Part shown: piece by piece, positions 55,477 to 64,000 of the stretch | How positions within the stretch are numbered: position 1 is the stretch's first letter | How the letters are laid out: each line of letters begins with the position of its first letter | Assembly (NCBI GenBank): GCA_034687125.1 | Contig: JAQGBZ010000191.1 | Span: 1 to 64,000 of the forward strand | Length of the DNA: 64,000 bases | Origin: Neelides folsomi | Lineage: Eukaryota; Arthropoda; Collembola; Neelipleona; Neelidae | Direction of reading: 5' to 3' | The notes under the pieces: generated by a model | Seen by the model: the letters and a program-made list of their open reading frames with translations, nothing else | The model's database searches: none | What the model was told of the DNA's origin: nothing | Program-made: the position numbers and the translations under genes

Positions 55477-57364
55477 TTAAAACAGGAAGTCTTTAATTTC
55501 GTCATAAAGTACAAGGACAAGAGCACCGCCGGTTCCTCGGAGAACGTTAGAGAAAGCCCCCTTGAAGAACGCATTTCCTCCCTCATTTTTGTAGATTTTA
55601 CCCCAGCAATCCATTGTGTTCTAAAAGCGTAAATTGGGTCATTGTTATTGGTTTATCTTTAATTCATTAGATATTTTTAAATGTGTTAGCATATAATTGT
55701 CCATTGAAAAGTTAAACTCGTTTCAGGCCTCACCTTGTACATCTTGTCAGAACGTCCAGATTGCATCATCATACGACGACGCACTGTGTCGAATGGATAG
55801 GACACAATTCCAGCCACTGTCGTCACAGTTTGGGCAATAGCCCAGGAGATGAGGAACGGAGTGTTCTTTGGGTCGGGCAACATTCCCTTGGCGGTATCGA
55901 AGAAACCGAAGTAGGCGGCCCTATGAACAAGACACTCATTAATTTAAATCACTCGACATAGGTTGAGCATTTTTAAAAACACGCTAATTACACATCATTA
56001 GCAATTGAGTTTACCTGTAGATGATAATGCCTTGCACGGAGACACCGAATCCACGGTAAAGTCCCATAAGTCCATCCGACTTGAAGATCCTCGAAAGGCA
56101 GTTACCGAGACCACTAAACTCTCTCTCGGCTCCAGCTTTTCCAATATCTGCTGCCAGCCTATAAAATCACCCAAAACTTAGAATCTCCATCCACGTCATC
56201 TCATCATGAAAGTCAGGAAGCCATAAGGTTGGGGGAAATTCATTTTTTAGATTCATTTTCATCATTTGGTCCTCACCGTGTTCGGGCAAAGTCGAGAGGG
56301 TATACAAAACAAAGTGAAGTGGCTCCGGCCGCACCACCAGAAGCTAAGTTTCCCATAAAGTACCTCCAGAATTGTGTTCTCTTGTCGACGCCTCCCAAGA
56401 AGACCTGCTTATATCTGAAAAGAATGAATGGTAAAATTAGGCATTTGAGCCCAGTCGGAGGCGATTGGGCAGATTCTCGGGAGATGGAAAGTGCGAGTGA
56501 GTTATTCAAGTTTCCTTCTTGGCATTGAGAATCGGCACAGTGTGTCAGGGGCCGATCGCCCAGGCTTCAACTCAATCCAAGGAGAATTCTCGTCGTCATA
56601 TGACTCTTCCACACTCCACACCTAACCATTTCACCAAACTAAACTCCACTTACTTATCCTTGAAGGCAAAGTTGAGCGCCTGAGTCGGAAAGTACCGGAT
56701 AACATTAGCCATATTTCCTCGCCAGAAAGCCAAGAACCCTTGTTCTTTTGGAATACGGGTGAAGCAGTCGACCATACCTGGAAATGAATGTGGAAATATG
56801 AATCCGACCCATTGTCTTCTCATAACTCATCCTGGATCATATACAAGCCCCCGGCCACTATTCCCTCCATGCCCAGCTTCAATCAGAGGCCGGAATCTAA
56901 TAGAGGTCAACCTAGGTCAGACTTCTATAAGAGGCCGGGGTCTTTATAGGAGCCGGGTTTTGACTCGAGGGCGGGCCTCTGTCAAAGACCAGGCTTCCAT
57001 AAGGGACCCGGCTTCTATAAACGGCCGGGATTCTTATGTTAGAGGCCCGAGGTCTATATTATAAGTCGGCCGGCATCCATTGGGCCAGCCGGAGCCGGCC
57101 CTGCGGCCATCCTATTCCCAATCATATAAAATCCCCCGGGCCTTCAATTAAGCCCGGGTTTAGCCAAGGGTCAATTGGGTAAATTTCCAAGGGCTCACCT
57201 TTATAATGCTTATCTGGCGACATTTGTTTGTTAGCATGTTGGACTTGTAGAAGTAACTTGACTCGCTCGATCGGTGCTACGGCCGTTTTTGAAATGGCAG
57301 CCGAAATACCGCCGGCGACGAAGTCTTTCATAAAAGACATTGGATCCGCAAGTCCCTTCGACAT
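55477..57364 (-). CDS. Ant: Mitochondrial ADP/ATP carrier (SLC25 family), 6 exons
   Basis: Exons in order: 57364-57199, 56777-56654, 56414-56277, 56158-56015, 55920-55734, 55620-55477, totalling 903 nt and 300 aa, the usual length. The protein exchanges cytosolic ADP for matrix ATP across the inner mitochondrial membrane. The three mitochondrial carrier signatures are present: PIERVK (31-36), PLDFAR (136-141) and PFDTVR (233-238). The last runs into RRRMMM (238-243), the diagnostic ADP/ATP carrier motif. All GT-AG junctions are in phase. The ATG at 57364 gives [11 protein letters not shown], a normal short matrix-side N-terminus. The gene lies head to head with DNase II. It is probably highly and constitutively expressed. 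The GC-rich tandem repeat in intron 1 is unusual for this window. Confidence 0.96.
56877..57065. repeat. Degenerate GC-rich minisatellite, period about 24 bp
   Basis: Imperfect copies of a unit like TTCTATAAGAGGCCGGG repeat with a spacing of about 24 bases inside intron 1 of the ADP/ATP carrier. One frame stays open and shows an eight-residue periodicity (SIRG, SVKD, SIRD, SING), which simply reflects a unit divisible by three. The neighbouring bases to about 57150 remain GC-rich with CCGGCC palindromes. Confidence 0.65.
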
Positions 57365-57784
57365 TTTGAAAGATTTTTTGAAGGAGGTTGGCCGAAATAA
57401 ATGAGAACGGACCAGAGGTATTTGTCTGAGAAGCTTCTGGGTGGGAAGCGGATGGGAAAAGAACTTCTGGTCGATGGCGTAGAAACTCGTGGATCCAGCG
57501 GCTCCCTATGGTCGCAAGCGCACAGAAATAACCCACACAGACACGCCTTGGTCTAAGAGTTCGACAAGAAACCTCTCGAGGGCTCCCATCGTCAAAACCC
57601 AATGCAGGATCTAATTTACTCACCTTTACTCATTCCTGCGTTAGGGACAGGTGTTCTCTGGAATTGTTCCTTAAAATTCATTAGCCAATTACTACCTATA
57701 GGTATATACTTGAATACACATACCGGTGTTTTAACATCACGACTCAACCTCGGCTTTCCGGCTCAACATTTCCCTTGGGTTGAA
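57365..57784. promoter_or_regulatory. Shared divergent promoter region of the carrier and DNase II
   Basis: Only 420 bp separate the two start codons. On the minus strand a strong donor (AAAG then GTGAGT, 57624/57623) and an acceptor (CATAG, 57506-57510) suggest a 118-base intron in the carrier's 5' UTR. That would place its transcription start beyond 57624, within about 160 bp of the DNase II ATG. No TATA box is obvious. The promoter assignment is inference from layout. Confidence 0.5.
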
Positions 57785-59692
57785 ATGGAAAGATTTAGGC
57801 TTATGGGAAATGTGACATTTCTGGTTTTTCTTTTCTTTTTATTAATAAATCTAAAAGAATGCGAGAGTCTTCAATGTAAAGACGAATACAACAAAAACGT
57901 GGACTGGTAATGTTGTTATTATGAGTGTAACGTGTCACACATTGTTTTGTCGATTTTATTTACATTTATTTTCTATGTATTCCTGTGTTTATAAGTTCCC
58001 GTTGTTGCTTAACAGGTTTTATGCCTACAAACTACCTAAAATTGAAGAGTCTGAGAAGGAGAGTTTAAAAAGAGGAGCTGGGTATTATTACTTTCTCCCG
58101 CAGTTCATCGAATGGAAGTTTTCTGAGAAAATGATAGACTCAAATGAGTCCATAATCGCCAACACGCTATCTTCACTCGCCGTTCACCAAGTTCAGTTTC
58201 AAACATTTGATCGTTAAAATGGAATTGATTATTTGTTAAAACATTTTAAAAGAGGTTTTAATTATGATGGGACATTTTATTGGACAATAGGTTGACAATT
58301 TGGCACATGTCTTTTACAATGACCAACCTCCCTCAGGGCCTTCAATAGCCAATAACGGTCATACCAAAGGGATCATAAAGGCAACCGCAGCTGGTGGATT
58401 TTGGCTCATGCACTCCCTTCCTCATTTCCCTATCATCTCCAACAGAAGCAGAAACGAGAATGAAAACTTTGGAGGATTTCCATATCCAAAAACCGGATAC
58501 ACTAATGGACAAATGTTCCTCTGCCTCACGCTCTCAATAGAAAAAATTGACAATATTGCGAACATTTTGATGATTACAAGACCACACGTCTTTGATCATT
58601 ATATTCCAACGGCCCTTCAAAGCTCCCTACCAACCTTAAATAAGTTTATAATGAAAAAACGGCCAAAGACTCAACCGTTTTTAATTACCAACTTGACTTG
58701 TGGAGCCCTAGATTTCCTCATTTTTGCAAAAGGACCAAAACTACAGAAAGGTGTTCATAATAATACATCAAAAAATATTTTACATGTAATACATAGTAGT
58801 AGATATGCATAAGTAGAGTATACCATACGTACTAATATACATAAAAATACATTAATATGCCTACTTAAGTAGGAAATTATCATTGATTTTCGTATTCTTC
58901 CAAATTCAAAGTATTGAGTTAGCAAACTAAATAAAAATTGAGTCATATTACATTTATGTACTCTATAACTTATAATAGATTGAAAAGAGATAAAAACCGT
59001 GAGATGAAATTCTTCAAACTAAAGAGTTTGAGGTTGATTGGAATGAAGGAAAGACAGCTCAAATTTCTATTTTAGCAATACATAATACTTTAAGTAGTGC
59101 ACTTCAAATAATGATAATCGGTTATTATTAAACTTCTATTAAAATTAATTTGCTTTTTGTTTCGAATAAACTACAATAGGTATACCTATATATATATATA
59201 TATGCATATATGACTACAATTTGAATATTAGATGATTTTAATAAAGTATAATTAACTTTCATTTCAGAGATATACTCTGAAATAATAGCTCCAATTTTGA
59301 AGACTGGACTCAAAGTTCAAACTTGGTTAAACGGACCCGGTGCATTCCCATCAAACTGCTCCTCTAACTATAAAGTTATCAATATCGAGAAACAAAAATT
59401 TCCAAATGCACATTTCACGACGCATACTGATCATTCAAAATGGGCCGCTGGAGTTGACAGATCTTGGATATGCATTAGTGATTTAAACCGAATGGTTTGT
59501 TTAAATTTATAGTTTAAATGAGATTTAAATGTAATCACTATGATAATTCTTCATTTAAAATTTTATGCACTAATATTTAAATTTCAGGAACATCAAAAAA
59601 TGCGTGGTGGAGCAGCTTTATGCACTGTTTCAAATAGGAACATTTGGAATTCGTTTAGTCATTCTGTGGAAGAATCAATGCCATGTCCTTAA
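57785..59692 (+). CDS. DNASE2: Deoxyribonuclease II, secreted/lysosomal acid endonuclease, 5 exons
   Basis: Exons: 57785-57906, 58016-58190, 58291-58750, 59268-59494, 59588-59692, totalling 1089 nt and 362 aa. The enzyme cuts double-stranded DNA at acid pH without metal ions, normally in lysosomes or when secreted. The N-terminus has a hydrophobic signal segment (about 9-22), followed by VDWFYAYKLP (39-48), the family start of the mature protein. Both phospholipase-D-like HxK sites are intact: HTK at 123-125 within NGHTKG, and HSK at 308-310 within DHSKW. FYNDQPP (107-113), GGFWLMHS and LPSNCS-like FPSNCS (279-284) also match. The alternative start at residue 7 would leave the signal segment intact. 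The exon 2 donor (CAA then GTTCAG) is weak but keeps phase. The family includes secreted animal DNases, so a digestive or immune role is possible. Confidence 0.95.
59187..59203. repeat. Short TA repeat in DNase II intron 3
   Basis: A run of alternating TA bases lies within the intron between exons 3 and 4. Confidence 0.7.
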
Positions 59693-59812
59693 ATGGTTTT
59701 GAAATAATTGACCACAAAGTTTTCTCAATTTTTTTGATTATATTCATATTTGTGGATAGTTTAATTTATCTTCTAATTACTCTTATGATACTTGTTAAAA
59801 TATGGACTGATA

Positions 59813-59818
59813 AATAAA
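59813..59818 (+). terminator. Poly(A) signal for DNase II
   Basis: AATAAA lies 121 bases past the stop codon at 59692 and is the first hexamer downstream of it. Confidence 0.55.
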
Positions 59819-62800
59819 TAATGATGCGTCGTTTTTAAAAAGTTATATAACGAGTTGAAACTCTTGATATTATGTGTTCCTTGATATTATAAAATAATTT
59901 GTATTAGTCTTATTATACCTCCAAATAAAAATGTATTAAAACAGACCAATTCATATTATAAGTTCCATTCATAGATACATACTTTAAATACTTACTCTAC
60001 ATAGAACATTGCATTTTAGTGCCAATTTATTAATCATTAAATAAATAAATCTCCTATATTTTGAAATAAATTCAACAATCTGTATATATATACCTTAAGT
60101 ATTGCCGGTCGTGATACAGTGACTACAAATAATCACATTTTTTAAATCCAACGATTTAGTGAACAATTTATTTATTAAAATTAGATTCAAACAAAGCTAA
60201 TTTATTATAACGACTGCATACGAGCACAAACATAAATTGTCACTTACGTGTGAAGAAACCTATGCAGATTTATTCGTAAGTACAGTACATATACTAAATA
60301 TATAGCCCAATAAATTAGCAGAGTAAAATGGAAAAAAGGTACCTAGGAGGCCAGAGTGTAAACACATGAAAGTCTATATGATCCTAATTTATCTCAAGGT
60401 TCTTGAAGAGGAAAAAATTTGAAGAGAAAGGGGAAGATTTGGAAAGAGGATTTGTGAGAGCAATAAGAAGGTTTTTCAAATTTCATGTCATCCACGAAGT
60501 GAGCATTTTATTCCGGATGGTTTGTAAATTCTCTCTGTGGAGTTGACTTGAGGGGAATTAGGAAGGAAGCGGAAGGAGAGCATGGAAGTGGTAAAAGGAG
60601 AAGTATGTACATATAAATATAACTAGTACATCCATAGGACTATAATCGCCTTAACAGGGTGGGAGAATGAAGAGGGGAAAGTCTGTCCGATCACGACTCT
60701 TTCGCATTCTCAAAACAAACACACATACACACACGTACACACACACATATACACATGCACACACAACAGAAGTTTGGAGAACTGAGGGACTTGTAATTTA
60801 TTGATGCTACTTTACATTATATCAATCCTCGGACAATGAAAGAGATTCGATATAACTAGCACTAATGGCTTGGCAATTATTGTAATTGAAGAGAATCAAT
60901 TCCTCGATTTATCAAACACCTTCACTTTCCCATCCTAAATTACATTAGGCTCATTCAATGTCGTTAAATAAGAGCAGAGATAATTACATCTAACCATGGG
61001 TATAAGTTCGTTTGATAATAATGCTAATGACCAAATCATTCATTTGCATACATTTAAAGAGTTAATAAACAATTCTTAACTTATTGATTCCCATCAAGCG
61101 CCAAGGAGTAAAATGTTCTAATAAGGTAAAGGCTTTAATGTAAGTTGTAGTAAGTTCAATAGTTTATATACAATAGGACAAATGTAGTAATAATAACATT
61201 GAAAGCAAAAGTTTAGTTCCTTAATATTAAATCTACTGAAGTAGCTTCCAAGGAGCAATGAAGTTTAATTGAAAAGTCAATTTTTTAAATTGATAAAAAG
61301 GTTTAATAATCAATTTGTGTCATGTTTTTGACGACGTTTCTCGAACATTTTTTCCCTTTCTCTTATTGATTCTTCAAATGGATTGGAAGGTTAAGCGACG
61401 ATTTCTTCCCACAAACTTGTCAGTTAATTCTCGTTTTCTCGTATAATTTAGCATATAGGGCTCATATTCATCGTTTGGTCAAGAGAACTTTCACTGAAGA
61501 AAAGAAATATTCCCATTTCAAAACGGACAATAAAATTTTATTGATTTAACAAACATAGCTTGTCTATAGTAATAAATAAATTTCAAAATCTCAAACTTTA
61601 TCATTATTTTCCATTTTATCATTCAGAAAGCTTTTCCAAAATTCGTGTATGGAATTGCTAAGTATTTACATTTCGTTAGCGTCTGTATTTCTAAATATAA
61701 CATGCAATAAATACTTAAAATCTATTTAATAGACTTTGAGTATTTAGTGAGTAACCGGATATCTGAGTAAGATGAGACATTTTTATGAATTCACTCGTCT
61801 AGTCATTTTAAATGATTTTTAACGAGAATCGTACGATCATCGCGCTATGCATGTTATTGACCGTTATGCACGTGGTAATTATCACCACAAATTTAAGCAA
61901 GGAAAAGATTTAAGATAAGATACTTTTACTTTAATTCGACTCCTTAATAAATACATATACTTAAATGGTTCTACATTATCTACATACTGAAACTAATACA
62001 ATTACGATTCAATATGAACACAGTTATATTTTATACTTAAATGCAGAAGAGCAGAGGGTGATTGTGATTGGATAGAAATGAAATTCTTCTATTTTAATAT
62101 TTTATGGTAAACCTGTTACTATTTGCACATATTTTTTAAATATTATTCATTTTGCTCTTATGGATGAAGAATCTTCCCCATGCCACACTTAAAATTTGTT
62201 TCGTCGGGTTAAATTCTAAATATCCATTTTTTCATTTAATCTTTTTTACTGGCTCTACTATTTATTACATTGGAAATTCAACACTTCATCTTACATACCA
62301 TACATATGTACTATATATAGTATATATGTACTACATAGTATATGTATGTAAATATCGTTTTGACATGATGGAGCAGGGGCTTCAAAAATTCATCCTTTTG
62401 ATTTCTCGAGCGTTAGCAGCCTTGGAAAATCTTCGAAATTAAACGAACACTTTTTCTCGTTGAAAACACATCAACAGAATTGTGAACATATTGTTGAAAG
62501 CTTGACCGTTGCACCCGATATTTTGTTACAATCTTACAATATCCTGCTTTATTAAATTCATCAACAAGTAATTACAGAATAACTAATTAAACACACTAAA
62601 ATTTAATTGTTAATTTGATTAAGCGATATTCAAGATCAGAATGTTAATAGCCAACATTATCCTGTACAAATTCGCTATAATGATGTATGTATTACCACAA
62701 GTCAAATATATTTTCGTGTATGTGTATGTACTCGTATATGTTAGCTAAGCATGTAATTGGATTAAAGCATAATAATACAATTTTTACAGTACGACCAAAT

Positions 62801-63740
62801 CTAGACATACCCCAATTACTCTATATATGGTAGATATTATAGTGCATAAATACCTACAGATACATGCAAACAAATGTGTATGTATAAGTTTATAGAGTGT
62901 ATACACATAACACACGTGTACATATTAAGAATTTAAAATATTCTAAAATTATTATTACAATCCGATTAATGTGTGTTTACATTGTATAGACAAATAAGTA
63001 TGTATAATATACGCAGACTATGTTATAACGTAATAAGTTAATATTGAGAAAATGTGACATACACCATAATTATAATCACTTCTTAAACCAAATAGTTTAA
63101 GAATACAATTGATATAATATAGTACATATATTAATATACATAATTTTTTAATAGAGACAATCTGATAATTGCGAAACTCCAGACCATTTATAGGATTAAT
63201 TTTATGTTCTAGACTGTGGCATTATTTTAAAATTGATAAAAGATTAGAATGCTAGTTAAACTTGTGGGAATGTCTGGAACAGAAATTAGATACGAGCAAC
63301 TTTTAAAGATGCAAATGTGTTCAATATTAGCTAACGATAAGTAATATAAATATTATTTATTACCAACTTTATATTACACAAGAATAATTAAAAGTACCTT
63401 CAGTATTCGATTCATACATTTACTAACATAAGTATTATATAAATACTGTTCGCGTACTATAAACGTTACTATATATTAAAGTATTAGTTCTACATTAATG
63501 TTGATTTATTCTCATTAGAAAAATTAGGTAATGTTAAACGATGCTACGACTCTTATTGTTAACCTTCCGACAGACAAATCTGTACTTGCATTCAATGAAA
63601 ATGTTAATGTGTAAAATCCATCAAGCCTTTCTTTAAATATGAGCATGTAAATGCAACTTAATTGTATGATAGATGAAAAATTCTAAATTCCTTAATGTTA
63701 TCATACTATTCGTATATGAATCTTGTTATATAGTTATACC
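59819..63740. other. AT-rich spacer, no gene seen
   Basis: Low-complexity AT-rich DNA with an imperfect CA repeat at 60716-60766. A short purine-rich stretch lies near 60410-60610. The longest open frame (62152-62442) is biased in composition and shows no domain. Confidence 0.6.
60716..60766. repeat. Imperfect (CA)n microsatellite
   Basis: ACAC runs are interrupted by AT and GT steps over about 50 bases. It is a probable polymorphic marker. Confidence 0.85.
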
Positions 63741-63909
63741 TATTCTCGGTCCAAGAACGAGCTGGACTTCGCGGGTGCCATTTTAAAAAATTAATTTATT
63801 TAGTTTGCTGTAGCGATTGCTGTAGCGAATACATCACTAAAGCAAACTAAATAAATTAATTTTTTAAAATGGCACCCGCGAAGTCCAGCTCGTTCGTGGA
63901 TAGAGAATA
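63741..63909. repeat. Long inverted repeat with 69-base arms
   Basis: Arms at 63741-63809 and 63841-63909 are reverse complements with three mismatches, all in the outer 14 bases. The inner 55 bases are perfect. The 31-base spacer contains an 11-base direct repeat (TGCTGTAGCGA at 63806-63816 and 63818-63828) that overlaps the arm edge. A GC-rich segment (GCGGGTGCC) sits in otherwise AT-rich arms. It could be a foldback-type transposon or a recent inverted duplication. No coding frame and no clear target duplication were seen. Confidence 0.9.
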
Positions 63910-64000
63910 GTTTGAATATTTAGTCAAAGAGAATACACAATATTGTATTGTACATTGTCTAAATACATACCCATGTATATGCAATATGTATTGGGTATCT

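Noticed and set aside
57231-57623. 130-codon minus-strand frame over the start of the ADP/ATP carrier
   Set aside because: It is a shadow of the carrier's first exon and 5' region in another frame, with no homology.

Overview
This is eukaryotic DNA, almost certainly from an arthropod and most likely a crustacean. Genes are split by GT-AG introns from 50 bases to several kilobases. The long AT-rich spacers carry simple repeats. The protein set (RDL-type GABA receptor with the two insect-style alternative exon pairs, E78 nuclear receptor, curled-like nocturnin) is arthropod. A copepod such as a sea louse would fit the base composition and intron pattern, but no species can be fixed from the sequence alone. 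Nothing prokaryotic was seen: no operons, no CRISPR array, no phage or plasmid genes.

Layout. 0-3.7 kb: palindromes and a short tandem repeat near the left end, one orphan reading frame (749-967, minus), then AT-rich spacer. 3.7-10.6 kb, minus: nocturnin, 7 coding exons, 364 aa, with a pogo/Tigger-like MITE in its fourth intron. 10.6-25.2 kb: no convincing gene; islands richer in G+C alternate with AT-rich DNA. 25.2-38.8 kb, minus: the Rdl GABA-gated chloride channel. Twelve coding positions are used per transcript, with two positions each present as a pair of alternative exons, giving 463/464 aa products and four possible isoforms. 38.8-43.5 kb: upstream region of Rdl and spacer. 43.5-51.6 kb, plus: nuclear receptor E78, 6 coding exons, about 554 aa, with a likely untranslated first exon. 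51.6-55.3 kb: AT-rich spacer. 55.5-57.4 kb, minus: mitochondrial ADP/ATP carrier, 6 exons, 300 aa. 57.8-59.7 kb, plus: DNase II, 5 exons, 362 aa, head to head with the carrier across about 420 bp. 59.8-64 kb: AT-rich spacer ending in a long imperfect palindrome.

In all five genes the exon phases close exactly (exon lengths sum to a multiple of three). The only exon join left open is between exons 4 and 5 of E78. The genes do not form a pathway: they cover NADP(H)/circadian metabolism, inhibitory neurotransmission, ecdysone-response transcription, mitochondrial nucleotide exchange and lysosomal DNA breakdown. The most interesting structure is the pair of mutually exclusive exon cassettes in Rdl, matching the known Drosophila arrangement, with a possible third cassette beside one of them. 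No undescribed system was found. The best unexplained items are the palindromes at both ends of the window, the MITE, the GC-rich 24-bp minisatellite in the carrier's first intron and the extra open segment at 28.3 kb.
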